Of a stretch of 41,626 bases of DNA, positions 23,862 to 32,916 are shown one piece after another. Made by a program: the position numbers and the translations under genes. This DNA is from an uncultured Clostridia bacterium (GTDB taxonomy: Bacteria > Bacillota > Clostridia > Christensenellales > UBA3700). The stretch covers positions 1-41,626 of the forward strand of contig CAMWQA010000008.1 of assembly GCA_947176265.1 (NCBI GenBank), written 5' to 3'. Every line of letters starts with the position of its first letter. Position 1 is the stretch's first letter. Below the pieces are notes generated by a model, which saw nothing but the letters and a program-made list of their open reading frames with translations, did not search any database and was not told where the DNA came from.

Positions 23862-24806
23862 TTAAGCCTCCTTTTCTGCCTTTTCTATCAATTCTTTGAG
23901 TCCGTAGTACTGCCAATCCATCATTTGACGTCTCGATACCTTTTGTGTATGTCCCATACCCTTTGCTTTGTCAATGTCGTGGAATATCTTGCGCCACTTG
24001 TTGATATGCTCGAAGGTAATACCGAAGAACAACCAACCGATTGTGTGGAAGAGCGCCTTTCTGTCTGCGTACTTGCCGGTGTGCGGCTCGAGCGTCATGA
24101 ATCCGTCGTAACCTCTTGCCACAAGGTCTTTTATCATATTCTCATAGTCGCCTATGCCCATACCTACTGGAACTTCGACTTTCTCTTTTGAGCAGTCCTT
24201 GACGTGATAATATACCGTCACGTCTTTGAGCTGTTGATATGCGCTAGGCACGTCTACTCCGCATTGCACGTAGTTAGATGCGTCAAAGCAAAGTTGGAAT
24301 TGCGGGTCGTCGATCTCTTTGTAAAGTCTCAAAACTCTCTCTGGAGTGTCCGCCCAAATTCTCTTCTCATTTTCGTGAAGGAGTATTACTCCGCTGCCTT
24401 TGACTATATCCAAGAATCCTCTTATCTTCTTGACGACGATTGGAAAGTCCTTTTCGTAATCTCCGCTCAATCCTCTGAATGAAAACATACGGATATATTT
24501 GCAATCCATAAGCTGACATATCTTGACGAGCTCTTCAAGCTTTTTGCATTGCGCCGCATATTTTTCTTCGTCGTTCAAAGGCATCTTGCCTATAGGCGAA
24601 CCTATCGACGAAAACTTGACGCCGTACTCGTCGAGCATTGGCTTGACGTCTCTTTCAAACTCTTCGAGAGTGTAATCCGCAATGTTCTTACCGTTGATTT
24701 TTCTCGGGCAGAGATAGCTCTCTCCGTAGTCCTTAATGGTGTCTAATTGCGTCTTCAAATCAGAGCTTACTTCATCGTAAAATCCTGAAATCTTGATATT
24801 TGCCAT
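23862..24806 (-). CDS. Sugar phosphate isomerase/epimerase-like TIM barrel (xylose-isomerase-like)
   Basis: A 314-residue AP-endonuclease-2/xylose-isomerase-like TIM barrel. Metal-binding positions fit ILLHENEK (Glu), LCFDASN (Asp), VYYHVKDC (His) and GFMTLEPH (Glu). Such proteins isomerise or epimerise keto sugars, and some cleave 3-keto glycosides. It lies between two paralogous Gfo/Idh/MocA enzymes, an arrangement known from inositol-type pathways and from oxidoreductive deglycosylation systems. GGAGG precedes the ATG. The exact reaction is not known. Confidence 0.85.
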   Translation of the reverse strand: MANIKISGFYDEVSSDLKTQLDTIKDYGESYLCPRKINGKNIADYTLEEFERDVKPMLDEYGVKFSSIGSPIGKMPLNDEEKYAAQCKKLEELVKICQLMDCKYIRMFSFRGLSGDYEKDFPIVVKKIRGFLDIVKGSGVILLHENEKRIWADTPERVLRLYKEIDDPQFQLCFDASNYVQCGVDVPSAYQQLKDVTVYYHVKDCSKEKVEVPVGMGIGDYENMIKDLVARGYDGFMTLEPHTGKYADRKALFHTIGWLFFGITFEHINKWRKIFHDIDKAKGMGHTQKVSRRQMMDWQYYGLKELIEKAEKEA

Positions 24807-24821
24807 AATCCTTTCCTCCGC

Positions 24822-25961
24822 TTAATATATTGATTTTTCTTCTTCTATCTTTTGCGCAAGCAACTGCGCGTATTGCTCTTTATCCAAAGGCAAGTCTACC
24901 TCTTTGCCAATCCAAGACGATTGATTGATTGCGTTGATAAGTTCGAGTCCTTTCAATCCTTCCTCGGCTTTTGCTACCAAATCGTCTTTGTTACCGCTCT
25001 CGAGAGCCTTAACAAAATTGGATATTATTCTCGCCTGCTGTCCGTATACTCCGTCGTAAATTATGCGCGACAATCCGTAACTCAACTTATGCTTTTTGCT
25101 CTTCTTGTCTTGCTTGTTGCCGTAATCGCGAGTGGACAGATTATTGATTTCCTCTTCGCTCTTTTGATTGAGGAAGTAGGTCATCTTAAACTTCTCTACG
25201 ACGATTTTGCCTTTATCTCCCGCAATCTCCAATCTATTCGTGCCTGGGACTTCGTGCGTGGACGCAGTAAATACGCAATCGAATCCGTCGTATCTGAATA
25301 CTGCCGTCACGTCGTTTTCCGTAGTGATATTCCTATTCTTCGTCGCGCAATAGGACAACACGCTTTTGGGCATACCAACGAGCCATTGCAGTACGTCAAG
25401 CTGATGCACGCATTGATTGATGAGAGTTCCGCCGCCTTCGCCCGACCAACTTGCGCGCCATCCGCCCATATCGTAATAGAATTGCGTACGGTACCAGTCC
25501 GTGACGATAAAGTTGACTCTTTGAACTTTGCCTATCGCTCCGCTTTCAATGAGCTCTTTTGCCTTTCGATACATTCTGTTGGTGCGTTGGTTAAACATCA
25601 TTGCGCCGATTACGTTAGGCTTTTGCTCGAGAGCCTCTATCAACTCTCCCGCCTCTTTGGTAGTCACGCTTATAGGCTTTTCGACGAGTACGTTGACGCC
25701 TTTGTCTACGCAAGCCATTGCAAGCTTGACGTGGCTGTAGTGCGGAGTGGCAATAATTGCGCCGTCCAAACTCTCTTTTGCAAGCATATCGTCAAGGTTG
25801 TTATACGTCGCGACTTTGTACTTGTCCGCAAAATCTTTGAGCTTTTGAGCGTCGACGTCGCACACCGCAATAAGTTTTGCGCCTTTAATCGCGCCCTTTG
25901 CGATATTGCGCGCGTGTCTTGCGCCCATTCTGCCTATTCCCACAACAGCAAGTCTTTTCAT
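24822..25961 (-). CDS. Gfo/Idh/MocA-family NAD(P)-dependent oxidoreductase (2)
   Basis: A 379-residue oxidoreductase with AVVGIGRMGARH at the N-terminus, the classical EKP motif (VEKPISV) and an active-site histidine in INQCVHQLDVL. It is a close paralogue of the enzyme at 22676. The ATG at 25961 follows GAGGGGG; a TTG four codons upstream lies within that ribosome site and is less likely. With the TIM barrel at 23862 it could form an oxidation - isomerisation or elimination - reduction sequence on a sugar. Confidence 0.9.
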   Translation of the reverse strand: MKRLAVVGIGRMGARHARNIAKGAIKGAKLIAVCDVDAQKLKDFADKYKVATYNNLDDMLAKESLDGAIIATPHYSHVKLAMACVDKGVNVLVEKPISVTTKEAGELIEALEQKPNVIGAMMFNQRTNRMYRKAKELIESGAIGKVQRVNFIVTDWYRTQFYYDMGGWRASWSGEGGGTLINQCVHQLDVLQWLVGMPKSVLSYCATKNRNITTENDVTAVFRYDGFDCVFTASTHEVPGTNRLEIAGDKGKIVVEKFKMTYFLNQKSEEEINNLSTRDYGNKQDKKSKKHKLSYGLSRIIYDGVYGQQARIISNFVKALESGNKDDLVAKAEEGLKGLELINAINQSSWIGKEVDLPLDKEQYAQLLAQKIEEEKSIY

Positions 25962-25977
25962 ATTCCCCCTCAAAATC

Positions 25978-26604
25978 TCAACTCTCTACGTACTTGCGTA
26001 CCTCGACAGGTTGATTGGTCGTGATGTTTCCATCTATTATCTTACCATAAGTTGTCAAGGCATTTCCACCGTCTATACGAAAAACACTCAATTTTAGGTC
26101 ATATTTTTTGCATTCTTCAACAAAATCAACGTCAATTTTGCGATAATTTACATTTAGACCGGCATAATGAGGATTGTTATAACCATTGATTTTCTCCTTG
26201 ATAGCCTTGACGTTGTCCTTGATATACTCGATACCGACGGAGTTAAACCATACTTGACCGCAATCAATGCTGTCGCTGTCGTCTATATTTACGTTGCCGG
26301 TAAATATCAATTGGTCTTGTATACCTACTTCTTTGGCAAGCGCGATTACGTCTTTGATTATACCGCCCATCTTAAGGTCGCAATTTATCAACTTACCGTT
26401 TTGCTTTACGAGCTCGAATGCGTATCTCAACGTCAATTTCTTCTTGTACTTAAACGGCGCCGGCCAATGCGACAGATATAGCAAGTCTCCCTTCTTATAG
26501 ATGTCCACTTCGATAGCGTCGGCTTGGTATTTATCAATATTGTCAAAATACGCTTTGGAATTTCTTCCCGTACCCAAAGCTCCTCCGTGCGCAGTAATAA
26601 TCAT
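25978..26604 (-). CDS. Glycerophosphodiester-phosphodiesterase-like protein
   Basis: A 208-residue short TIM-barrel protein resembling the GDPD family. The first strand has TAHGGALGTGRNS (HGG replaces the usual HRG; the pENT motif is missing), then DAIEVDIYKKGDLLYLSH, with the E-x-D metal ligands and the second catalytic histidine. The change from HRG to HGG makes ordinary phosphodiesterase activity doubtful; a sugar substrate fits the cluster better. The ATG at 26604 follows GGGAGG and lies one base after the PHP gene's stop, so the two are coupled. GDPD homology is good, function open. Confidence 0.75.
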   Translation of the reverse strand: MIITAHGGALGTGRNSKAYFDNIDKYQADAIEVDIYKKGDLLYLSHWPAPFKYKKKLTLRYAFELVKQNGKLINCDLKMGGIIKDVIALAKEVGIQDQLIFTGNVNIDDSDSIDCGQVWFNSVGIEYIKDNVKAIKEKINGYNNPHYAGLNVNYRKIDVDFVEECKKYDLKLSVFRIDGGNALTTYGKIIDGNITTNQPVEVRKYVES

Positions 26605-26605
26605 T

Positions 26606-28087
26606 TCAAACCTCCCTAATATAAACCGGACTTGCAATAAAGACGTCGGCGCTCTCGCCTTGAGTTTTGCCTATTCCTTCCACTCGCAAATATCCTTTAA
26701 CTTCCACATATATTTCACACCCAGCTTCGCCGCCGACCAAGTCCAAAGACTTTTCGTCGCAAGCGTTGCCTGTGATTATTATCTTTTCCAATACCGATTC
26801 GTAAGGATAATCTTTGCATTTGACTGCCTTTACGCGAAGAGTATATCTGCCGACAGGTATTTCGTCGCCGATACCGTAGATATTCTTGCCGTCAGACAGC
26901 TTAATATCCACCTCGTACCCCATTGTGATATAGCTCCTGCCATATTCCACTGCGTCGCATATCGTCTTTTGCGACAGTTTTCCATTCACTCCCAAATATG
27001 TGTACGCATAGCTCGGTCCGCCTTCGTCGGGCGCGTGCCAATCGTATCCGTATAACGCGCAAAGTTTATATCCCTTGTCAAGAAGACTTATCCACTCTTG
27101 CTTCGCGTACTTATTGGCAGGCGCTACGTTGGGATTGTAGTGCGACCACACTTCGTAGGACGTCACGTAGTCCCAATTGGTAATCTTGAATCTATTGTGA
27201 CACCCCATGCAAAGCGGAGAACCTATCCTCTTTGGGTGCGCCACCGTCACTATATCTCCAAGCTGTCTCGCCCTGATAATTTTGGCGTTGATATTAGACG
27301 GCGCGATAGTTTTCCAATCTATATCGCTGTTTTGACCTATCACGGTCATGTGTCCCCAAAAGGTCGTCCACTCTATTCCGCCTGCTACGACAAGTCCGTA
27401 CTTTTCGCCGTATTTCTTTACGTTGAGCACGTTGCTCGTCGTATTGTGATCGGTAAGACAGATTGCCTTATAGCCGCGCTTGATAGCGTTTTGCACGAGC
27501 TCTTCGGGCTGCATATCCCCGTCGGAAGCGACGGTATGACAGTGCATCTCTACTCTCTGCCAAGTGAGCTTGCCCTCTTCGCTGTCATTAGTTACGCGTC
27601 TGTCTCCGTATCCGCCAAAGGCAGGATATTCAAGATCCTCTTCGTATCCCTCGACTTCTATAGCTATATCTATATACTTCGTCACGATACCGTTGATACT
27701 CGCCGTCAACGTCCACTTGCCTTGCCTTATGCGCGTAGGAATAAAGCCGTTGGAAGCATACTTCTCGCTTATGATATGCTTTTGGTCGGGAGAATGTCTA
27801 TGCTCCGTACCCAAATTCTTTTCGCCGTCATGCAACGACCAAGCTATATGGTTTGCAAGCGGCACGCATCTCCTCTTGTCCGCATACGACAATGTTTGAG
27901 CTATATCCTGTGTGGCAAGCCCCTTGTCAATAGCCTCTATACACGACGCTTCGTCATACTCAAACTTCGGCGCATACGATGTGTGCGCGCATATACACTT
28001 CAATCCGGCGGGCACGTCAAAACTCACGTCTATGTGCGTCTTGTCGTCCTTGGGCAATATATGAAGTTGAGTACTGAATATTTGCAT
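26606..28087 (-). CDS. PHP-domain metallohydrolase, CehA/McbA-like
   Basis: A 493-residue protein. The PHP domain begins at about residue 178 with RVEMHCHTVASDGDMQPEEL (H-x-H metal ligands), followed by AICLTDHNTTSN and GIEWTT. Further ligands are probable in TVAHPKR and YGYDWHAPD. The N-terminal ~150 residues form an extra beta domain, as in CehA/McbA-type hydrolases of esters, phosphonates or glycosides. No signal peptide, so cytoplasmic. The ribosome site is weak (AAAAGG one base from the ATG). It lies five bases after the Gfo/Idh gene 28093. It may remove a substituent from the sugar; inference only. Confidence 0.8.
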   Translation of the reverse strand: MQIFSTQLHILPKDDKTHIDVSFDVPAGLKCICAHTSYAPKFEYDEASCIEAIDKGLATQDIAQTLSYADKRRCVPLANHIAWSLHDGEKNLGTEHRHSPDQKHIISEKYASNGFIPTRIRQGKWTLTASINGIVTKYIDIAIEVEGYEEDLEYPAFGGYGDRRVTNDSEEGKLTWQRVEMHCHTVASDGDMQPEELVQNAIKRGYKAICLTDHNTTSNVLNVKKYGEKYGLVVAGGIEWTTFWGHMTVIGQNSDIDWKTIAPSNINAKIIRARQLGDIVTVAHPKRIGSPLCMGCHNRFKITNWDYVTSYEVWSHYNPNVAPANKYAKQEWISLLDKGYKLCALYGYDWHAPDEGGPSYAYTYLGVNGKLSQKTICDAVEYGRSYITMGYEVDIKLSDGKNIYGIGDEIPVGRYTLRVKAVKCKDYPYESVLEKIIITGNACDEKSLDLVGGEAGCEIYVEVKGYLRVEGIGKTQGESADVFIASPVYIREV

Positions 28088-28092
28088 ACCTT

Positions 28093-29382
28093 TTACTTTT
28101 TAATATCTGGTATCTCAGACATAAGAACCTGTCTGCCACCCTCGTGTCTCGACAGCTCTGCCGCCGTGACTATTCTGTGACTTTCGATAGTGTCGGCAAT
28201 CCAAGTATATTGCATATTGGGGTCTGAATTGCCTGTCAACATACCCACGGTAGCCTTGACTATTCCCTGATCGCCGCCATAATGTCCTTTGATTACAGGA
28301 ATTATGTTTACGACAATCTTCTTTTGCTTTTTGCCGAAGAGTTTGAGGATAATCACGCTTCCTCTGTCGTCTGCAATAAGCACGCCCTTGCTACCTCTAA
28401 TTTCCGTATGACGGTGGTCTTGCTCGTTGAATGCGTTGGCTGTCATTACGACCTTGATACCGTTTTCCATTTCCATATTGACGGTCTGGCAATCTACTAC
28501 GTCGTTGTCGCAAGCAAATACGCATCTTGCCCACTGTTTTGCTCGCTCATCTGTCTTCAATGCGTTGAGCACGTCTTTCTTTTTGGAAGAAGTGCAGAAT
28601 GCGTACGTGCCCCAAAGGAACTTCTTTTTGCCTCTGACAAGTCCTTTCTTTCTGCCAAGGTATTGATGCTCGACTTCAAAATTACAAGTCATTCTGTGCG
28701 GGCAGTCAAAGCAATTTGCCGTCGCGCCCTCGGGCTTGTGCTCTTTGTTGAAGTAAGACAGTCCGCCGTATGAGTTGAGGCTCTTGCACTTACTGCCGGT
28801 AAACCAATACATAAGGTCCATATCGTGACAGCACTTTGCAAGAAGCATTGGCGAAGTCTCTTGCTCGCTTCTCCAATTTCCTCTTACGTAAGAATGGCAG
28901 AAGTGCCAATACGATATATTTTCGTCGTGCTTAATGAGTTGGATATCTCCAAGCACGCCAGTATCAATCATCTCTTTGATACGTCTGTAATATCCCGCGT
29001 ATCTCAATACGTGACATACGAGTACCTTTTGATTGTGAGTCCTTGCGTACTCTTCAATCTCAAGACACTCCTCGATATTTGGGCTCAACGGCTTCTCTAT
29101 AAGCAAGTCGTAACCCAATTTCAAAGCTTTCATTGCGTGTCCGTAGTGGTCTCTATCCTGCGTAGCGATTAGCATACAGTCAGCCACTTTGCCAAGCGCA
29201 AAGAAATCGTCTTCATTTGTAAAACACATGTTGTCAGGCACTTTCCAAAGCGTCTTGACCTTGTCTATCTTCGCTTGGTATTTGTCGCAAATTGCCACGA
29301 TTTGCACGTCGTCGCGCTTTGCAAAATGCGTTCCGTAATTCTTGCCTCTGCTACCAAGTCCTATTACTGCAATCTTTAACAT
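28093..29382 (-). CDS. Gfo/Idh/MocA-family oxidoreductase (3) with cysteine-rich insert
   Basis: A 429-residue oxidoreductase, more distant from the other two. Rossmann motif AVIGLGSRGKNYG, EKP motif IEKPLSPN and active-site region KCCHDMDLMYW (H and D of the family). Around residue 220-290 is a Cys-rich insert, ANCFDCPHRMTCNFE followed by further cysteines (WARCVFACDNDVVDC), a pattern seen in one Gfo/Idh subgroup and perhaps metal-binding. AAGGGG precedes the ATG. Its upstream neighbour interval 29399-29552 is abnormal. Confidence 0.88.
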   Translation of the reverse strand: MLKIAVIGLGSRGKNYGTHFAKRDDVQIVAICDKYQAKIDKVKTLWKVPDNMCFTNEDDFFALGKVADCMLIATQDRDHYGHAMKALKLGYDLLIEKPLSPNIEECLEIEEYARTHNQKVLVCHVLRYAGYYRRIKEMIDTGVLGDIQLIKHDENISYWHFCHSYVRGNWRSEQETSPMLLAKCCHDMDLMYWFTGSKCKSLNSYGGLSYFNKEHKPEGATANCFDCPHRMTCNFEVEHQYLGRKKGLVRGKKKFLWGTYAFCTSSKKKDVLNALKTDERAKQWARCVFACDNDVVDCQTVNMEMENGIKVVMTANAFNEQDHRHTEIRGSKGVLIADDRGSVIILKLFGKKQKKIVVNIIPVIKGHYGGDQGIVKATVGMLTGNSDPNMQYTWIADTIESHRIVTAAELSRHEGGRQVLMSEIPDIKK

Positions 29383-29398
29383 AATTTATATCCCCTTT

Positions 29399-29552
29399 TT
29401 ATCCTTGTTTCTCAAAATATCTTGCGACTTTGGAGAGTGCTGTGATTTTCGCTTTAGCTAGAGCGGCCGAGCGGTAAGCGTACTTGCCGTACGAGACCCC
29501 GAGGTCGACTCTCAGATCAAGCGGAAGGCGCGGCGCTATACAAAGTCGGTTA
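29399..29552 (-). pseudogene. Possible remnant of a deleted gene (or tRNA-like relic)
   Basis: Most gaps inside this cluster are a few bases; this one is 170. The minus strand holds an open frame of about 38 codons (beginning near LRVDLGVSYG and ending KVARYFEKQG, stop at 29399-29401) that finishes 17 bases before the next ATG, as a real operon gene end would. It has no start of its own; upstream it runs out of frame into the SDR gene. The patch 29461-29535 is much richer in GC than its surroundings. On the plus strand it has tRNA-like pieces (GGCCGAGCGGTAAGC, TTGCC in a stem, GGTCGACTC), but no full cloverleaf. I could not identify the parent. Confidence 0.35.
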
Positions 29553-30377
29553 CTATACCCCTGAATAAGCTGAAAAACCACCGTCGATTGGAACAACAAC
29601 ACCGGTCACAAATCCCGACTTATCGTTGTCCGACAACCACATTACCGTACCCAAAAGCTCTTCTGCTTCGCCGAATCTGTTCATAGGCGTGCCTGCAAGT
29701 ATCTTTTTGGTTCTTGCCGTTGGATTGCCCTTGTCGTCAAAGAGCAAAGCTCTGTTTTGATTGGTTACGAAAAATCCCGGAGCGATTGCGTTGACTCTTA
29801 TGCCTTCGCCTGCGAAGTGAACGGCAAGCCATTGCGTAAAGTTGGATACGCTTGCCTTTGCGCCCGAGTATGCAGGTATCTTTGTCAAAGGTCTGAATGC
29901 GTTCATACTTGAAATATTGATGATTATTCCGCCTTTGCCAATCATATCTTTTGCGAACACCTGCGTGGTAAGGAAGGTCGCCAAAAAGTTGAGTTTGAAT
30001 ACGAAATCAACTCCCTTTTCGTCGAGATCGAAGAAAGAAATCTTGCTCTCGTCGTCCACGTCTGCCGCATTGAAATATTCGCTCGTAGTAGTGCCCTTTG
30101 GATGGTTACCGCCTGCGCCGTTGACAAGAATATCGCAAGCGCCGAGGTCTTTTTTGATCTGCTCTCTTGCAACTTCCATAGTACTCTTTTCAAGACAGTT
30201 TACAGCGTAAGCCTTTGCTACGCCGCCTGCCTTGACAATTTCGTCGGCTACCGCTTGCGCGCTTTCCAACTTCAAATCAAGAAGAGCTACTTTAGCTCCC
30301 TCTTTTGCATATCCTTTTGCAATCGTAGAGCAAAGCACTCCGCCAGCTCCGGTAATAACAACAACTTTATCCTTCAT
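29553..30377 (-). CDS. uxuB: SDR-type D-mannonate oxidoreductase (fructuronate reductase)
   Basis: A 274-residue classical short-chain dehydrogenase: cofactor motif TGAGGVLCSTIAKG near the start, NGAGG, catalytic serine in INISSMNAF, YSGAKAS (Tyr and Lys), and the C-terminal GGFSAYSGV. Length and position match the SDR-type mannonate oxidoreductase used by Bacillus in place of the long-chain E. coli UxuB; it reduces D-fructuronate to D-mannonate with NADH. Directly upstream are uxuA and uxaC, which supply the steps on each side. The ATG at 30377 has GGAGGG; the frame extends eight codons upstream without need. It is separated from uxuA by a 120-bp AT-rich gap, unlike the other tight junctions. 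Confidence 0.85.
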   Translation of the reverse strand: MKDKVVVITGAGGVLCSTIAKGYAKEGAKVALLDLKLESAQAVADEIVKAGGVAKAYAVNCLEKSTMEVAREQIKKDLGACDILVNGAGGNHPKGTTTSEYFNAADVDDESKISFFDLDEKGVDFVFKLNFLATFLTTQVFAKDMIGKGGIIINISSMNAFRPLTKIPAYSGAKASVSNFTQWLAVHFAGEGIRVNAIAPGFFVTNQNRALLFDDKGNPTARTKKILAGTPMNRFGEAEELLGTVMWLSDNDKSGFVTGVVVPIDGGFSAYSGV

Positions 30378-30401
30378 TTTTCCCTCCGAGCCTCTAATCA
30401 A

Positions 30402-30497
30402 GCTCCTGCGTCAATCTTGAACGCGTCACTTTGTTTTCGGCTCTTATTATTTTAATTATTATTTATATATCAATATATATTTATTGTTTGCTTAATA
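30402..30497. other. AT-rich spacer inside the uronate cluster
   Basis: Between the uxuA stop and the uxuB ribosome site lies a stretch of nearly pure A/T (30440-30510). I see no terminator hairpin and no well-spaced promoter. It may be an RNA processing site or a weak internal promoter. Confidence 0.35.
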
Positions 30498-31544
30498 TTA
30501 TTTGCTTGACTTTTCAACCGCTTCGATTATGCCTTGTAGATACATTGCGCCGAGCGCTCTGTCGTAAAGTCCGTAACCGCCTCTGCCTGTCTCGCCCCAA
30601 ATCATTCTGCCGTGGTCTGGTCTGACGTATCCGTCAAAACCGTCGTCGTGCAACGCTTTGATTATTGCGTACATATCGAGACTTCCTTCGCTTGAGAGGT
30701 GTCCGCTCTCTTCAAAGCAATGGTCGCCCGTGATTTTGATATTTCTCAAATGCACGAATGGCATTCTGCCCTTACAGGTATGTATCATACTTACAAGATC
30801 GTTGGTCGGAGCTACGCCTAAAGAGCCCGTACAGAAAGTCACGCCGTTGGCAGGGCTGTCTACTATCGACAAAAATCTCTTTAGATTTTCTTCGCAAGTG
30901 ATTACTCTCGGCAAGCCGAAAATACCCCATGGTGGATCGTCGGGATGGATTGCCATCTTGACGCCGCTCTCCTCTGCGACAGGGATTACTTCTTTGAGGA
31001 ATACGCTCATGTTCTCCCAAAGCTTTTCTTCGTCGATGTCTTTGTATTGATTGAGGAGGTCTTTAAGTCCCTCTTTGGTATAACTTGCGTCCCAACCGGG
31101 GAGCGACAACTCGCTCGTCAATGGATTGAGATTGAGCACCGTCTCGTGGTCGTAAGCCAATGCGTTAGATCCGTCTGCAAGAGGTTTTGCAAGATTGCTT
31201 CGGAGCCAATCAAATACCGGCATGAAATTGTAGCATATACACTTAACTCCCGCTTTGCCAAGTCGTCTTACGTTTTCTTTATAATTCTCGATAAGACGTT
31301 TTGCGTTTGAGTTGCCGAGCTTTATATCCTCGTGCACGGGTACGCTCTCAACTACTTCAAAGGCAAGTCCTGCGTCCTCGATTTGCTTTTTCATTGCGAG
31401 TATGGACTCGTTGCTCCACACTTCGCCGACAGGCGTGTCGTATATTGCCGACACGATACCCGTCATACAAGGTATCTGCCTTATCTTGTCAAGCGTGATT
31501 TTGTCGTCTTTTCCGTACCAACGGAAAGTCATCTTAAAACTCAT
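30498..31544 (-). CDS. uxuA: Mannonate dehydratase
   Basis: A 348-residue UxuA-family TIM barrel that removes water from D-mannonate to give 2-keto-3-deoxy-gluconate (KDG), using Mn2+ or Fe2+. The start [14 protein letters not shown] is the family hallmark; further blocks are [23 protein letters not shown] (His and Asp), [19 protein letters not shown] (His) and the [13 protein letters not shown] end with metal-binding residues. The ATG at 31544 overlaps uxaC by 11 bases and has GGAGGG inside the uxaC end; the longer frame starting upstream lacks a ribosome site. Complete length. Confidence 0.95.
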   Translation of the reverse strand: MSFKMTFRWYGKDDKITLDKIRQIPCMTGIVSAIYDTPVGEVWSNESILAMKKQIEDAGLAFEVVESVPVHEDIKLGNSNAKRLIENYKENVRRLGKAGVKCICYNFMPVFDWLRSNLAKPLADGSNALAYDHETVLNLNPLTSELSLPGWDASYTKEGLKDLLNQYKDIDEEKLWENMSVFLKEVIPVAEESGVKMAIHPDDPPWGIFGLPRVITCEENLKRFLSIVDSPANGVTFCTGSLGVAPTNDLVSMIHTCKGRMPFVHLRNIKITGDHCFEESGHLSSEGSLDMYAIIKALHDDGFDGYVRPDHGRMIWGETGRGGYGLYDRALGAMYLQGIIEAVEKSSK

Positions 31545-32916
31545 TTTTTCCCTCCACAAGTTTTTTTGCATTGCCGTAGCAAAGCGCTTTCGCCACTTCT
31601 ATGGCGTATATGTCTTCCTCGCTCTCCATAAGCGAACCGAGGAAGTCGCATACGATTTGTCTGTAATAATCGTGTCTTGTATATGACAAGAAGCTCCTGC
31701 TGTCCGTCAACATACCCACAAGCGACGTGATATGTCCCAGTTCCGTCAACGTACGCAAAGTCTCGTACATGCCTCTCTTGTGATCGCAGAACCACCAACT
31801 GATGCCAATTACAACGTCTCTGAAAGCTCCGCACATAGTAATCAAAGGATAGTACATAGTGGGGTTTAAGGTGTATATAATAGTCTTTGGCAATGCGTCC
31901 ATACTGTTTGCCATGTCAATGATATTTTTGACGTATTTGACGTCGAAAGCGTCGCCTACGCAGTCAAATCCCATATCTCTACCCAACTTGTTGAACATAA
32001 GCGTGTTGGAATTTCTCGTTACCGCAAGGTGCCACTGCTGAACCATGTCTCTCTCTTTGTAAGCCTTTGCCAAGAAAAGATACATATATCCCCAAAATCC
32101 GTCAAACTCAAAATCGTCGACTTGCAGCCCTGCAATCAACTTTTTGAAAGTTCTATAAGCCTCGCTCTCCTCTGCAACGCGTTTTGGGAAGCCCTCTACG
32201 CCCACGTCTGAAAACTTGCAACCTCTCGCCGCAAAATAATCCATTCTCTTGATTATAGCTTCTTTAAGCGAGGTCAGGTCGCATATATTTACTCCGCTTG
32301 CTTCGCCGAGTCTTTCAATATACTCGCCGTATCCCTTTGCCCTTGCAAGCACAATATTGTCCACTCTGAAAGACGGAACAATCTTTACTTTAAGTTTGCT
32401 GTCCTTTGCAAGCAAATCGTGATATTTCAAATCGTCGCAAGGATCGTCGGTGGTCGCGATATACTCTACGTTTGCCAATTTGATAAGCTTGCGCGGAGAA
32501 AGTTTACGCGATGCGATAACCTTGTTTGCCCTATTCCAAATATCCTGAGCGGTAGCCTCGTTGAGCGGAGTGTCAATATCAAAAAAGAAACTCAACTCTA
32601 GCGCGCACCAATCCTTGATAGGATTGCCGTAAGCCGTGCCTGCGACTTTAGCAAATTGATAAAACTTTTCCCACCAATCTGCGTCGCCGGTAATATACTT
32701 TTCGTCAATGCCTGCGCCTCTCATAAGTCGCCACTTATAATGGTCGCCGGCAAGCCACATTACGCCTATGTTGTCAAAAGGCTCGTCTTCGTAAATCTCC
32801 TTTGGAGAGAGATGACAGTGATAGTCAATGATAGGCAAATCTTTGACTTGAGCGTAAATTCTTTTGGAATACTTACTTAAAAGCAAATCCACGTTTCTAT
32901 CTCTGAACTCTGCCAC
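31534..32916 (-). CDS. uxaC: Glucuronate isomerase
   Basis: A 460-residue UxaC-family enzyme, converting D-glucuronate to D-fructuronate (and galacturonate to tagaturonate). The amidohydrolase-like HxH is in [15 protein letters not shown]; other family blocks are [54 protein letters not shown] and [20 protein letters not shown] prefer the GTG at 32916 (GAGGTG six bases upstream), giving [12 protein letters not shown], over the TTG six codons earlier. It overlaps kdgK by 20 bases, so translation is coupled. No altronate branch genes (uxaA, uxaB) are seen, pointing to glucuronate as the main substrate. Confidence 0.95.
   Translation of the reverse strand: MAEFRDRNVDLLLSKYSKRIYAQVKDLPIIDYHCHLSPKEIYEDEPFDNIGVMWLAGDHYKWRLMRGAGIDEKYITGDADWWEKFYQFAKVAGTAYGNPIKDWCALELSFFFDIDTPLNEATAQDIWNRANKVIASRKLSPRKLIKLANVEYIATTDDPCDDLKYHDLLAKDSKLKVKIVPSFRVDNIVLARAKGYGEYIERLGEASGVNICDLTSLKEAIIKRMDYFAARGCKFSDVGVEGFPKRVAEESEAYRTFKKLIAGLQVDDFEFDGFWGYMYLFLAKAYKERDMVQQWHLAVTRNSNTLMFNKLGRDMGFDCVGDAFDVKYVKNIIDMANSMDALPKTIIYTLNPTMYYPLITMCGAFRDVVIGISWWFCDHKRGMYETLRTLTELGHITSLVGMLTDSRSFLSYTRHDYYRQIVCDFLGSLMESEEDIYAIEVAKALCYGNAKKLVEGKNEF

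Noticed and set aside
24852..26024. A 390-codon plus-strand open frame.
   Set aside because: It lies wholly opposite a clear Gfo/Idh/MocA gene; no family features or ribosome site. The same applies to other long antisense frames (e.g. 14410, 18047, 27098).
29461..29535. A functional tRNA-Gly gene.
   Set aside because: TTGCC and T-arm-like pieces occur, but the acceptor stem has mismatches, the T loop is one base short and no CCA or standard D arm fits.
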